A DNA stretch of 64,000 nucleotides from Ashinkailepas kermadecensis (GCA_034440615.1 JAOTOM010004862.1:1-64000); one strand, 5' to 3'; positions 1 through 12,961 are shown, numbered from the stretch's first letter. The notes: generated by a model from the letters alone, not told the origin. Program-made: numbers and translations.

Positions 1-2640
1 CAGCACCTACCAGTTACTATTCCCAGCACCTACTCTTTTCCCCGAGGCGCACACCTGAGGAGAACGAAAACAGAAAAATAACAATGGCTTCCTCCCCGGC
101 TTCGTACCTTAGCCGTTGTTTAGACCCTTCCCTCGATAGGTCTTGGGCTGGCCGGGCTGGCCTTAACCTTCATCAGGGCTGGCAGCGACTTGTGTTACAT
201 TGTCACAAAACCAATGCAATCGAGATAAGCTGCTCTTTTACCTTTGTCAACAAAGATTTCATCCCATTGGCTGAGTTCAAACCAGTAAGCCAATCAGCAG
301 CCTCCGTACAGTCAGCCGGAGTTGACGAAAGACCAGTAAGCGGCTGTTAATCACCCCTCATTTAGCAGTGTATAGAACATGACGGCTAAATTTCCATTTT
401 CCCGGAGTGGGAGAAATTAGTTGTCGGAGTGGCATAAACACTATTATTGCCACCAGTTTGTGATGTATTGAAACAATGCAGGTCATGAAATGGAAGGACA
501 CTGAATTTCTGGTTATATGGTGGTCCATTTGACTGTAAAAATGTAACCAGATTTGAAGAACGTTTTGGTACCATTTAGGTCATTTTATTGCGTAAAATCC
601 ATCGGATATCTTTTTGTTTTATTGCTCTGGACTGGTCCAGGATGCAAAACTATCAGTTTTGTTCATTTCAAGTTATGTAGAACATCTCAATCTTCAAGGA
701 AACAAAAAGGAATGCATTATTTATGGCCTTTCTTGGCCGTAGTTTAAAAAGCTCCGACCGGAGTGGGAGCTGGAGAGCCGCGAATCCATCGAATCCAAGA
801 AGCGCCGTTCGGGTCTGACCAGTCCGGGAATGGTGGTTTCCCTTCATTAGGCGAGCCGAGAATAGAGGGTTTCTTGCACTTGGCGAGGAATTTTCTTGTA
901 TGCACCGAGTTGCCCACTGGATGGAAAGAGACGAAAGAGGCTCGTTGTAGGCATCGCCAACCTTGGTAGGAATGACCTACGTATCTATTATCAATATCTT
1001 CGCCATTGAAATTATTGGCTGAGATAAGCCTCGTGAGTTGTATGATGGGATATAGTCCCATAATTCAGGGATCAGGTAGTGAGACTACTAGTTGATCTCG
1101 TGTAGTATCGGCCGACATAGGAACTGAGGCCCAATTGAGGTTTCTTGACATTTAATTATTCTTGTTGGTGTAAACTTCAGTATCAAAGCAGAAATATAGC
1201 TACCTAGCTAGAATGATGTATGCACAACCAGCTTAATGTTGAGAAGTATGGGTAGCCATAGCAAAATTGTGATTCCTTATATTTTGCAGTGGTGCACATC
1301 TGTATCCCTCTGTTGGTGCCCATGCATGCAGTGGCACAACCTAAGGACGGGGTTGTTTTATATTCTGGGGGAGGACAAGTGGACCCTCAATGTTTGCTTT
1401 GCTTCTCAAATGACTTCAACTTTTAACATGGGACTCTATGGAGTGTGCCCCCAATCTATTTCACCCTGCCCACTGCCTTTCATGTATTTCCCCCTCCCCC
1501 AATAATTTTCATAAATGAACTTCCATGGCCTGGAAATAGTATTTTCATAAGTGTGTTCTTAATGTGTTGGATTTAGATGGAAGAACCTTTCAGCTTGTTT
1601 TGTTTTGTTTTGGAAATAAAGCTTTCATTTTTGTAAGACAATATATTTTCAGGAATAAGGGATTGGTCCCCTTCAGTGCCACGGATACAGTAACTCACAA
1701 GCATTGTTGTGCTCTAACAAATGTTTCAGGAAATTGTGAAGTGCACCCTACCTCATACCCCAATAAACTCCATTATTTGGCTTTTTTTTGTCCCTGCAGC
1801 TTCCTGAACATTCCTATGCCATGAGAAATCATAATATATGTCCACAAATATTTTGGTGATGTGATTGCTTTTGTGATTTGCAAGTTGTGTAGGGACTTCC
1901 CCTAGTTCTCTAGTTCTGTCTAGCCTTGCATTCTTCTGAATACTACTGATTCCAGCATTTTCACAAATGAATAATGTACACATGAAGGCATGGTTGTTTA
2001 TTAATTCACATGTTTCAGACAATTGCTTATGACCTGCACCATTTCATGGAACAAATACATTGGTATTAATGTTGTATGCAGATTGCAGAGTGATCCTTAA
2101 GCATCTGCTGTCATCTGTTGCACATGCTAGCAAGCTGGCACTCGTCTAGTCTTGCTTGCATCTAATTTTCTGTTCCACTTCTGCATCCTCTTGGAATGTT
2201 GCTGCAACTCTCATGGTCACCTGAAATAACAAATGTGCATTATCCTCAATGATGTTGCCAAGTTGCTGTGGCAAGGACATAACATGGCTAGACAAGATGA
2301 AGAGCACCAAAACTAGAAGGGTTTTTCATTATCAGCCATTGATTACCATATGTTATAGGCCCTTGGAGCATGCTGCATCCTCTGCTTCATCACAATCCAA
2401 TAATACTATTGGATTATGACAGCTGGTTGAGATTGCTGTTTAAGCAAGGCTCTTCACGATATATCATGTAATGTTAGGAGTGGATTTTTTGGGAGTGTAT
2501 AATTCTTTGGATGACAAAAGTTCCAAAAAGGACCATATTTCCAACACTGTTCCACACCAATGCAGGCAGTCAAGTGCAACTCTATCTATGCCCTCATATT
2601 ATATTGAACCTTTGTCCATGCACTACATGGATGTTACGTG
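1..2640. other. No gene recognised
   Basis: AT-rich non-coding sequence. The open frames are short, overlapping and without recognisable motifs. A more GC-rich patch at 750-960 shows no known domain. Confidence 0.5.
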
Positions 2641-2661
2641 AAAATTTGAAAATGTAATCAG

Positions 2662-2794
2662 AAATTACACCAAACTGGAAATTCACAAATTTTCTCAGAG
2701 TGGTCAGATCATGTTCAGCATATTGATAAACATTCCGTAATATTTTTTTCTCCAAGAAATCAAATTACACCAAACTGGACATTCACAAATTTTC
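2662..2794 (+). repeat. Direct repeats around an R2-like segment
   Basis: AAATTACACCAAACTGGAAA ... ACAAATTTTC at 2662-2694 recurs at 2762-2794. The 67 bp between resembles R2 (GTGGTCAGATCATGTTCAGC, ATAAACATTCCGTAATATTT). The layout could be a long target duplication or a simple tandem copy. Confidence 0.6.
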
Positions 2795-3559
2795 CTATTC
2801 AGGTTTTTTTTTGCATTTCATGCATGTATTTAATCTCCCCAGTGCAGGTTTTTGTCCTCCCTGTGCATTTGGATGCCTATTTTTCACTGCTGGTGGGCCT
2901 CATAGAGCTGTTTGCCATACTTTTGCAGTATGGGTATACAGGGTATGTATGGTGCATACCCACCCAGCCCTTTTGTCATTTGTTAAAGTATAGGATTAAA
3001 TTTAAAAAAGTTTTGCCTTAAAGTAACATTAAAAGGACAGGTGACATATAGGTGTGCAACTACTTGATGCATAACAAACAGGCAGGTGCCTATCTACCCC
3101 CCATTCATGGTAAATAACCCAAAAGCAGCGGTATTATTGGAGATACCAAAGCAGCATGCACCTCACAGCTAGCTTCCATGCATGCATTGGCCATCCTCGG
3201 ATTTTTGGGAAACCGGAAAGCTACAACATGCTGTGCCAGACTGATGGCTGTATTCTGGCACAAAACAAAATTCCATTTCAAGGAAGCGAAAATCACCATG
3301 CACAACATGCCGACCCAGCTACGCAGCGTATCGATAATAATAACCATTCCAGAACACAACCTATTCAAATGCACCCGAATCACCCATACACAAAGCGTTC
3401 GACAAAAGCTATTCTTGCTATTTTCACAATAACGCTGCACTCTGATTGGTCAATTTGGCGCTCGTAGATGTACAAAAATGACATTGATCATAATCGCTTA
3501 GAAGCGTCACATATGTAGCTAAACGACACCCCAGCAGCTGATTGCTATTGTCCAGAGCC

Positions 3560-3602
3560 CTGTTCGGCAAGCATGTATGCGGTGTAGTCGGAGTAATCGA
3601 AA
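3560..3602 (+). repeat. Dispersed repeat R3
   Basis: GGCAAGCATGTATGCGGTGT and AGTCGGAGTA recur inverted at 9512-9553. Confidence 0.6.
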
Positions 3603-4069
3603 CTATGACGTCACACCGAACACAATTTTGCGGTTGCAGTCGACAAATGTGAGAGATGAGACGTTTGTGGTGCAATTGCGGGCGCGGTGCTTAATCCGCA
3701 GATAAAGTCGTGTTGGGTCGGCCCCGCTTGGTTCTTTTGTGTAGAATTTGTAACTTTATGGTTGTGAGGCATAACTCAGCTTAATCAGTATCTAGAACCT
3801 GTGACGATGACTGATGCTGATGAAAGTCAGCTACTTCCTGCCTTTGTTCAGATTTTGGATGATGCGTTTGGAAACATTTACGATGAGTGAAGATGGGTGG
3901 ATGATGGATGGTTACGCAGTTAATATATACGTGCAGTTTTCGACATGGGCGTCCGAGGAGTAAAATAAGGGGAGGAACCTAGGAACGGCGACACCTGGCG
4001 TTTTGAATTCAGGCATCTAACATTTAGTCATGGAAATTAGGTAAACTTGAACTTTCAGGTAATGTAGAA

Positions 4070-4140
4070 TTCATGAATTTCTTTGTTACAATGCAATGTT
4101 TATGAATGTGGTTAACATGTGACCACTCATTTATGACTTT
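4070..4140 (-). repeat. R2 family single arm
   Basis: CAATGTTTATGAATGTGGTT and ACATGTGACCACTCATTTAT match the reverse consensus. Confidence 0.6.
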
Positions 4141-4154
4141 ATGACTTTATGACA

Positions 4155-4640
4155 ACAGGTCTTCAGTCAAAGGGTTGTTGATCAATTGAATAGGCTGCCT
4201 GCTGATGTTGCAAGCCATCCCTCATTGAATGTGTTTAAAAATAGGGTGGACAATTTTTTTGGTGTTCTAATTAGTGGTGGATGAGGTGCGTTTTGGTAAG
4301 TAGGTGTGCATGGTACAGGCCCCTTTAAGCAGGCATGGGTGGAGTTTGAAAATTATTGGTAGGGCACCTGATCCACATTTGTACTATACAGGATCAAGTT
4401 AATAGGGCTTGATAGGCAAGGAAATGTTGGATGGCTGTGTGGGACATTGGTGGATAGGTAAGCATAGATGGCTGTGTAGGATGTTAGTGGATGGTTTCTT
4501 TGGAATTTGTGATGTGATGTTGGCTAGGGTGATGAGTGTCTTTTGTCCAGGCTTATGGTATCTTCCCATTACAGACTTAACCTGGACAGGCCCTTGTGGC
4601 TCTTATTAAGTCTGAACATTTTATGACTATGACTTAAGGG
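4155..4640 (+). mobile_element. CR1-type LINE 3' end
   Basis: Starts with a reading frame VFSQRVVDQLNRLPADVASH ... NVFKNRVDNFF, the C-terminal end of a CR1-type polymerase, followed by a 3' untranslated tail with CCCTTTAAGCAGGCATGG, TGGACAGGCCCTTGTGGCTC and a TTATGACTATGACT end. Confidence 0.75.
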
Positions 4641-6290
4641 GCTTGCAGTTTGGCTATGTAGCAAAACATGATGAAAAGATAAAAATGTAACAACCTAGCC
4701 TAGAAGTTGGAACCTGTTAGAGGTTGTAAAATGCTAGAAGAAAATTCCTGTTACAAATGGAAAATCTTCCACCACTTTTGTCTGACAATTATAATTAAAA
4801 AGCCTAACCAAACCTAGCTAATTAAATTTGGAAGAAACTGAATGATTTGTATTGTGAAAAATTTCACAAATTGTGAAAATCTTCAAGCTTAAAAAGAAAA
4901 GCCTAGCCTAACCTAGCAAAGCCTAACCACATTGTTTGCTTCATGGTGGTAAGATGTGTAAAACTTGTCTTGTGGATACCTTAAGGTGCAATAGGCAATG
5001 ACTGGACTGGATACCTTAAGGCAATGACTGGAAAAGGATCTACTCAGAATCTGGGGCTGTCACTTTGAATGCACTGGGTCCCAATAATTAATTGCCCCCT
5101 TCCCAATGAGACCAAGTATTTAGTTTTGCCATTTAGCTTTGAACTATGGAGATGGCATTCCAGAATGCTTGAGTGCACCCTCTGCTCAGCAAGTTTTTCC
5201 AGCTGAATTCAGACCATCACTATTGAAATCAGTGACAATATTTTCCCTGTGAAGTGTCACCCTATAACACCCTTACACTTCACCACAATAGATGTGTTGT
5301 GATGATTGCCTGCATTGTCTGGCTGCTGGGATGCCTCATCATTGTCACAAAAGGAGTCCACAGGTTCTGATGCATCTGCTGATTGATGTATTTAGTATTT
5401 AGTTCCTGAAGAAACAGTAGATGCCGATGCTAGGCAAGCTTCAAGTCCATTCCATGACTTTTTTATTATTTTTCTCCCCCAGGATTGTGGCTCCAGATGT
5501 ACCTTTTTCCTCCAGGAGTTGGTGCACCTTCTTTTGTACTACCTGGTGCACATGATGCACCTCCAGCTGTATGCTAGATGAGAGCCTTGCTCTTCTGGCT
5601 TCACAAAGGACAATAGCATTTTACAGGTGCCATATTTCCAGAAATGAAATCCTGAGCTGATGGTACCATTTCCCAGCGACCAATTTTTATGCCAGATCTA
5701 CATCTTCAGTGTCAAAAGCTGACATAAATGTATAGAAGCCCATACACCAATTTGCAATCAAAAATATTTTGTATGATGCTTTCTGATGATTTGAATGAAT
5801 TTAATTTTCATTTTATTGGTAAATGACACATTTTCAAGACATAAGCAGTTGAAATTAAAGTACTTATATCTCAATAAGTAGTCAGTTCATAACAAAATGT
5901 CAAATTCACTCAAGTACCATAAAAAAAACACCACAAAAGCATGTTTAACCATGAAGATACATGCTATTCCCTCTTCTCCACCAAAAGATGGGAAAGGTGT
6001 GGGGTTGAACATAGATCTTTATTGGGAATATGCAATGAAGAAAATGCACACTTGCGTTCAATGTTCAACTTGCCTTCCTATGTTCAATCACCAAAAACTT
6101 CATAATGTTGGTTTGCCTGTAGGCTATAACCTACTGATGTTGGGGTACTCTAAATTGCACTGATGTTAGGTCACCTAAAGCCCACTTGATGTTGCATCGC
6201 CTAAAACCTACTGATGCTGATTGTGTATCCCATCCTTGTATTGGTACCAAGAGACACTCAGTATCAAATGTCAAAAACGCTAAAAAAGGG
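4641..6290. other. No gene recognised
   Basis: AT-rich intergenic sequence with degenerate TTAGG-like words (GCCTAACCTAGC) at 4800-4930. Nothing else supportable. Confidence 0.5.
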
Positions 6291-6299
6291 GTGGGACAG

Positions 6300-8045
6300 G
6301 AGGCTACTAAAACATTAAAAACACATGCATACAATACTCAAACATTCCCACGTACAGCTCTTTTCAGCGCCTCCTTCAGCTTAAACTTAAAAGCCAGTCG
6401 CATATTCTCGGCCCTAACTTCCTCGGGGAGACTGTTCCAAAGAACTGCAGCACGGTACATGAAAGAGCGTTGCGCAAAGAAGTTTTCAGGCGTGGGCGCT
6501 CTACTGAAAACGGTGTTGATCGCGTAGATCGAGAGCTGACATCACTTCTCAATGTCACAAGATCACGCTAGGGTTTCAGGTGCTCCCGAGTGATGCACTG
6601 CAAGATGAACCAGTGAGCAATCCCTAATGTCGACAAAGCGTTGTAAGCTAGGCCAGCCTAACCGCTCAATAACATGCGATATATGACCATAGCGAGAGGT
6701 CCTAGTTAAGATCCTAGCCGCCCTCATTATGACTTTTTTGGATTCGCACGCGCTCGGTGTCACATGCAGCAGACCAGATTTGGGCAACAGTACATTACAT
6801 GGGGAAAACCGATTGCAAGCACTAACTCCGACAGCGTTTCTTCAGTAAGAGAATGTACATGCTTGGCTAGAGGAAAGATAATGCGGTTACATTTCTTAGC
6901 AATATCGCCAATTTGTTCCTCCATGTTAACGATTCGTCCATGGTCACACCCAGGTTTTTGATAGATGAGACACGTGAAATATCCGATCCAAGAACAGAGA
7001 GGCTGATGCTAGGCAGCCGCGCGATCATCTGGCGAGAACCAAAAATCATAAATTGCGTTTTAGATGGGTTGAGCTTGAGAAGATTTACACGTACCACGAG
7101 CACATAGTTTCCAAGCACGATTCGAGACGGCGTTTGGCATACATATGTCCTCCAATTTCGATGACAACATCGCCTGTGTGTCGTCAGCGTAAGCAACGAC
7201 TTTAAAGACATCACCTATGTGTGAGAGAAGTTCATTTGTGTACCAACAAAAACAAAATTGGACCACACAAACTTCCTTGTGGAACACCACAGGATACGTT
7301 GCATACAAGTCTTCCGGGCCGAACTACCTGGCTGCGATTTGAAAGGTAAGATCTAAACCAAGAGCTGTCGATGCCGTACCACTCTAATTTGGTCAAGAGT
7401 CGGCTATCAGACACGCAATCGAAGGCACTAGACAAATCTACTGATGCGAGCAGACAAACGCGGCGCCTTTCGATGCAATTTGTGACATAAGCTACTACAT
7501 CAGCAAGGGCAGTTTCAGTAGAGAGAAGTGGTCGATAGGCATGTTGTGAGTTGTTAAGAAGACAATTTCGGTGGAGATACGCAGTGAGCTGGTTGACTAC
7601 CATCTTCTCGCACAGTTTTGACACGTTACTCAAGATCGAGATGGGCCTATAACACTTGGGATCGTCAGGGCAGCCTTTCTTGAAGATTGGTACGATTTTC
7701 AGCCAACTTCCACAGTTCCGGAAAAGTACATGACGATAAACTAAAGTTGATTATGTGCAAAATATGTACACACACCGAAGGAAACGACATATTGAGCAAT
7801 TTCAGGGCACATTGTCGTTACCACGAGCACTGGTAGGATTTAAATCACGCAGGGCATGAGAGAGTTCGGGAAGAGTGGCGGGCTTCAGCTTGAACGCTGA
7901 GCTAACAACGCGCGGAGGGCGAGGTTGATGCGCTGTATTTAAGGGCCTAAATCCCCTAAAGAATGCAAAGCAGCAGCCACGCGCTTGCCAGTTGAAGAAA
8001 AATGCCGGTTTTGGTCGTCAGCGAACATCCTCTACTCCTGGTTCT
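6300..8045 (-). pseudogene. CR1/jockey-type LINE reverse transcriptase, broken
   Basis: In minus-strand order: VPIFKKG (before a frame break), CYRPISILSNVSKLCEKMV, ASVDLSSAFDCV (first catalytic Asp), GVPQGS, then AYADDTQ (the YADD active site), LKLNPSKTQFM, and a C-terminal PRLKTSLRNALSC-like end common to CR1/L2-type LINEs. The frame changes several times (for example near 7240, 7150 and 6870), so it is a relic. It lies head to head with the next LINE fragment. Confidence 0.85.
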
Positions 8046-8229
8046 CCTGAGTGTAATATCACTGTCACAAAAGGATTCTGCATCATCCATTGTGCCAATG
8101 CAATGGTGTGACATGAAATAGGGAATATCTTGCCTACATGTGATTTACTAAAGAAATGGTAGATGAATAAGCTGCCAGTAATCCTCAGCACATCCAGTCC
8201 ATATGGTTTTCCAATTTGTGCTCATGGGC

Positions 8230-9130
8230 TTCTACAGGGCTTCTTTAATTTTGATAAGTGCAAAATCATGCATGTAGGTAGGCAGCATATGAAGGCTCCA
8301 TACTTGATGGGTGACCAAGTACTATCTGTGACTCAGCAGGAGAAGGACTTAGGTGTTATTTTGAACACAAAATTGGGGGCATCAGAACAGACCAAAGAAG
8401 CCAGGAAGAAGGTACTAAGAATACTTGGGGCAATAAATAGGAATGTATCATACAAAAGTGAGGAAGTCATCAGGAAGCTTTACTGTGCATATGTCAGGCC
8501 ACATTTGGAATACTGTGTCCAAGCTTGGTCCCCTAGTTATGAAAGATTGTTGGCTTTTGGAGAGAGTACAAAAGAGGGCAACAAAATGGTTAATGTTATA
8601 GGGAACCTGGCATATGAGGAAAGATTGAAAAAATTGAATGTTTTCACTGAGATATAGAAGGCTGAGAGGAGATCTCAAGGTCTTTAAAATGTGTTTGTCA
8701 GGAACAGGGATATCTCAGGGAAATGTTTGAATTTAACAAATGATGCAATTAGAGGTCATCAATTGATTGATTGATTGATTATTTGGGCTTAAGGGCATGC
8801 AGACTACTCAGTCATTTGGCGCCCATGGAGAGTCATCAATTCAAAATTAAAGTGAATCACAGCAAGACAAGGTTAAGACAGCATATCTTCACCAACAGGG
8901 TAGTAGAACACTGGAACCAGCTGCCAGAAACCATTGCCAGTAGCAACACACTGAACATCTTTAAAAACAGCATAGACAATCATTATCAGAATAGAGGACT
9001 AGTTTTTCTGTATTCCAGGGACGGTTGATCAACGGAATTGGTGGGCAATTGGTCCAGTGTCCAGAGTGCAACCAAGAAGGGTCCTTGTGGCTCATAGTTG
9101 CACTGATCTTTTATGTTTTTATGTCTTTAC
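8230..9130 (+). pseudogene. Second CR1-type LINE, C-terminal reverse transcriptase fragment
   Basis: Contains FNFDKCKIMHVGRQ, EKDLGVIL, SYKSEEVIRKLYCAYVRPHL, EYCVQAWSP, LAYEERLKKLNVF and RVVEHWNQLPETI, the post-catalytic part of CR1-family polymerases. There is a short frame slip near 8550-8590. It is interrupted by the SINE tail at 8765-8831. The YADD motif is not included. Confidence 0.85.
8765..8831 (-). mobile_element. Truncated SINE tail with 10-bp TSD, inserted in a LINE
   Basis: The reverse strand reads GGGCGCC ... CCCTTAAGCCCAAATAATC plus (AATC)n. It is flanked by GTCATCAATT at 8755-8764 and 8832-8841. Removing it restores the LINE reading frame ...RGHQ + FKIKVNHSKTR, so it is younger than the LINE. 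Confidence 0.85.
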
Positions 9131-9242
9131 AGAAATACCAAAGGCCAATGTAAATGGCAAGTAGCCTCGAGTTAAAGCCATTCGATTTCTGCAACAGCTC
9201 TTTGGAAGAACAAGGCTGTAATGACCAAAAGGACGAAACAAT

Positions 9243-9285
9243 CAGGTTGATTGATTATTTGGGCTTAAGGGTGCATACTTTAACC
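9243..9285 (-). mobile_element. SINE tail fragment
   Basis: GATTGATTATTTGGGCTTAAGG matches the insertion at 8765 in the same orientation. No clear target duplication. Confidence 0.6.
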
Positions 9286-9733
9286 GGCGACCACTTCATG
9301 CGTGAAATCCTCCTGGAAGTATGTATCTACCTATACCCCGGCCGTAACCAGTCCTACTCCAGCCTTGTCTTAACTGCGTCAGCCACGCGCAGTTAACTTG
9401 CAGTCGGAGATTACGCGATTTTCCGTCTACACCGCGTGGCACCGACTACAAATGTGTGACGTCATATCAAAAGTACCTGAGGCGAAACTCTGACGCGCGT
9501 TTGATTCCTCTTGTTTTCCCCTACTCCGACTGCACCGTATACATGCTTGCCGCAAAAGGGGTTGGCTCTTTGTTTTCCCCCCTCCTCCACCCCCCCCTTT
9601 AAATCGGGGATTATCGGAAACCCAAATATAATAAACCCTAAAAAAACCTTACCCCCAAATTTACCAAAACCCCAAATTTTTAAAAACCTTATTTTTTACA
9701 TTTGAACCCAACCCAACATCGGTGGGCTGATAC

Positions 9734-9966
9734 TTTGCTTTGATCACATCCAACTGTGGCGTGTGCGGTAGAGGAGTTGCGTTCGTATTACGTTGGAAAT
9801 TGGCTGCGTAGGTAGGTATGCGCTCTGAGCTGAGGGTGATGTGTGAAGTATTTTTGTTTGTTTTTCATATGGCTAGTCTTGTACTGGGACCAAAAGTGAA
9901 AGGAAAGCGCATTGCTCCTGTGAGTTATGAGAAACGAAACAGTGCTGATTATTACGAGTCACTAGC
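9734..9966 (+). repeat. Dispersed repeat R1, 5' part
   Basis: TTGCTTTGATCACATCCAAC through AACGAAACAGTGCTGATTAT, nearly identical to 34606-34840. Unclassified. Confidence 0.8.
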
Positions 9967-10144
9967 CGGTTTTACAGCGAATTTTGCTCTCTTGCCAGAC
10001 CACTCATTTTCCGAGATAGAGCGACCTGACATAAAATAATATTAAGTAGAATATCTAAACGAATGGTAGTTCAAACGGTGATACCTGTTTCATATAGGGA
10101 ATATTTTACTTCACTGAGCAGATTGAGAACTCAAAGGAAGAATA

Positions 10145-10262
10145 AATGGTATTTCTGTCTTAAAGGGTGTTTTTGGAATTTGTGGATTTTTTTTCTCGGA
10201 ATATTATGTTTATTAACATGATTCGGAAGATGCGATCATTCGTTTTCTCCGTAAATGCTTAC
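10145..10262 (-). repeat. R2 family single arm
   Basis: The reverse strand reads TAAGCATTTACGGAGAAAAC, GATCGCATCTTCCGAATCAT and CATAATATTCCGAGAAAAAA, very close to the copy at 11362. Confidence 0.75.
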
Positions 10263-10531
10263 GTCTCGGTTAATCTTAGCGATAATATCTATAATGCGCC
10301 ATATATGCCACACCGCTGCTGTTTGTTGCATAATTTATCCATCCCTCCCCTGGCACTTCTCAGACGTGATTAAAGGGATATTCAACACCTCACGCAGTTG
10401 ATTCAACACTTTCACGTCAAAAATGCTTAATTTCCGCCTCTTTGCCACAGAGATGACACCACCATTATTTTGCCACAACGCCGGAAAAAAACTAAGCAAA
10501 GCACGGCTTCCGGGCGTGATGTACGGATGAC

Positions 10532-10888
10532 ATCACGATAAATATTACGCTTGTTTTGAAATTATAATATATAAGTTTATATTAGTTTAGATAAGAGTAG
10601 ATTGTATTACGTTAGGTTAGGTTAGGTTTTCCTATTTAATTATTAATTATCATACTGCTTGTTGGAAGTCCTGAGGAAAGACGACAAGACCGAGCAGAAG
10701 CACACTCTTTTAAATATCACTTCGCAGTCCGTCACGATAAACATTACGCTTGTGTTTTTAAATTAAAATATATGAGTTTATATTAGTTTAGATAAGAGTA
10801 GATTGTATTAGGTTAGGTTAGGTTATGTTAGATTTTCCTATTTAATTATGAATTATCATACTATTTGTTGGAAGTCGTGAGGATAGAT
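10532..10888 (+). repeat. Direct duplication of about 155 bp, offset 199 bp
   Basis: The copies at 10532-10684 and 10731-10888 share CACGATAAAYATTACGCTTG, AGATAAGAGTAGATTGTATT, short TTAGG runs and TTCCTATTTAATTATKAATT. Confidence 0.8.
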
Positions 10889-10993
10889 GAGACCGGGGTC
10901 ACAGGGGTCACTTTGAGGTCAACAGTTCGAAAATGGCTTCGGTGTGTGTAGGTTGTGATCCAGTGCCATATGATGTAATCAAACTGCTATAAG

Positions 10994-11259
10994 GACAACC
11001 AAGCGAGCTTAGACTTCCTTAGAGTTCTTCCTGCCGGAGTTGTCTGCTCTAAGTGTTCCAAGGCCTGCAGGTTGCAGGAGAGTAGGCATCGGTGGGAGTG
11101 CACCGAGACGTTTCGTGTCGCCAGAAGGAAGGAGAAGAGGTGTAGGTTCGTCACAAGCGACTACAAAGGAACTTTTCTCGACGGAACCCGCCTGGAACCG
11201 TGGCAAGTTGTGTGTTTTATTAATATGTGGTTAGATAAAGCCAGGACCATCTCATTAAG
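10994..11259 (+). CDS. ISXO2-like (Merlin-type) transposase N-terminal exon, probable relic
   Basis: The frame reads SLDFLRVLPAGVVCSKCSKA, then CRLQESRHRWECTETFRVAR, then KEKRCRFVTSDYKGTFLDGT and PWQVVCFINMWL. This is the usual order for ISXO2-like transposases: short helix, C-x2-C zinc ribbon, WxC, then S/T-x-x-GTFF-like helix region. The exon may end at AAG|GTATGTG (11259/11260). No DDE catalytic part follows in the window, and an upstream stop precedes the frame, so this is a fragment. The family has also been co-opted in arthropods. Confidence 0.55.
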
Positions 11260-11361
11260 GTATGTGAACGTTTGTAGCGTTAGCCAATCGAAGCCTCAGT
11301 TCCATGCCTATGACGTCATCATACTGTACCGACGTGACTATGACATCATCGTTCAAATTGA

Positions 11362-11465
11362 AAAGTAAGCATTTATGGAGAAAACGAGTGATCACATCTT
11401 CCGAATCACGTTCATCAACATAGTATTCCAGAAAAAAAATCCTAAAATTCCTAAAACACAGTTTA
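11362..11465 (+). repeat. R2 family single arm
   Basis: AAGTAAGCATTTATGGAGAA, GTGATCACATCTTCCGAATC and CATAGTATTCCAGAAAAAAA. Confidence 0.75.
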
Positions 11466-11984
11466 AAAAAAATTTACCAAATAAATAATAGCATAAATGA
11501 CGACAATTAATTTTAAGCCTACATTAACAAATGGCAACTTCACTCATCTCTAGTTCAACTGGCAGGTATCTGGCTGCGACTTGTACCAGACGATCGTCGT
11601 TTGCCAGATGGCAAATGATGTGCCTGTTTGTGTCTTAAAATGCATCATATATTCTGATCCTCAGCTGCTGATTGGCTGAATTTCTTACTTTGTGGTGCGT
11701 GCAGATCTGCGAGCCGTCACCTGTACACTACCACCTGAGTTTGTCGGTGAGGGTTGAGATGGATTGTATATATATTTAGATTTGAAAACTTTTTTAATGT
11801 CTTTCAGAAAAAGGACTTACTCAGGTTGTGTGTTATTATTTTTCATCTGTTCCATTAATTTTTTCTTGCATAGTGATTTATTTTTGGAAAAAACCTATTT
11901 ATATTTTTGGCATGGACAGGAGGCCTATGCACCAGCCAAGGCCGTATACAGGGAATGCCGTACACAGGCACCAGTGAAATATAT

Positions 11985-12961
11985 AAGATTGTTTAATACA
12001 ACAAAGAATGGCTTTTAGATGCTCCTGGGTTTTAGACATTGCATGTAAAGAAAATATACGACCTTCAATATACCAGGAGGTGCTGAGTTGACATCAAAAG
12101 TAATGTTAAAGATTATACTTTATTACTCAACGTTTTGGCCAGGGGCCATTGTCAGGAGTGATAAAAAATGTCAAGTTTAACAATTGAAAAAAGCACGTGG
12201 AAAAAAAGCGTGCAAAAAGACATGTGGAATGCAGAAAAGCCTCCTCAGTGGTGCAGACACTCAAAGAAACTCCAAACCAGAAACAAACTATTTCAAGATG
12301 GAATACTCTGACGAAACCCGAGCCGATGGTCCATATACATATTGATGCATACACTCACATATATAGACATATAACCAATATAATGCATAATACATGAAAT
12401 ATAATTTGTGTTTATGCAATTTTATGTGATATACCAAGACGTTGTTTGCATGTTTAGTTGCGGCCATAGATTACGTATTTGTAGACTCAAGGACCTTCAG
12501 ATAAGAATACATGTACATATACGTAATTTACGGCCGCAACTAAACATGCAAACAACGTCTTGGTATATCACATCAAATTGCATAAACATTAATTATATTT
12601 ATGTATTACGTGTTATATTGGATATATGTCTATATATGTGCCTGAGTGTATGCATCGATATGTATATGGACCATCGGCTCAGGTTTCCTCAGAGTATTCC
12701 ATCTTGACATAGTTTGTTTCTGGTTTGGAGTTTCTTTGAGTGCCTGCACCACTGAGGAGGCTTTTCTGCATTCCATGTGTCTGCACGCTTTTTTTCCAGC
12801 ATGCTTTTTTTCAATTGTTAAACTTGACATTTTTTATCACTCCTGACGATGGCCCCTGGCCGAAACGTTGAATAATAAAGTATAATCTTTAACGTTACTT
12901 TTGATGTCAACGCAGCACCTCCTGGTATATTGAAAGTCGTATATTTTCTGTACACGCAATG
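11985..12961. mobile_element. Large fold-back element, Penelope-like termini
   Basis: Arms of about 442 bp (12037-12478 and 12519-12961) are inverted copies around a 40-bp spacer. Each carries AACGTTTYGGCCAGGGGCCA and TGTCAGGAGTGATAAAA, a motif I associate with Penelope-like element ends. The left side extends to about 11985, as the nested copy at 30150 shows. No protein is encoded. Confidence 0.7.
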
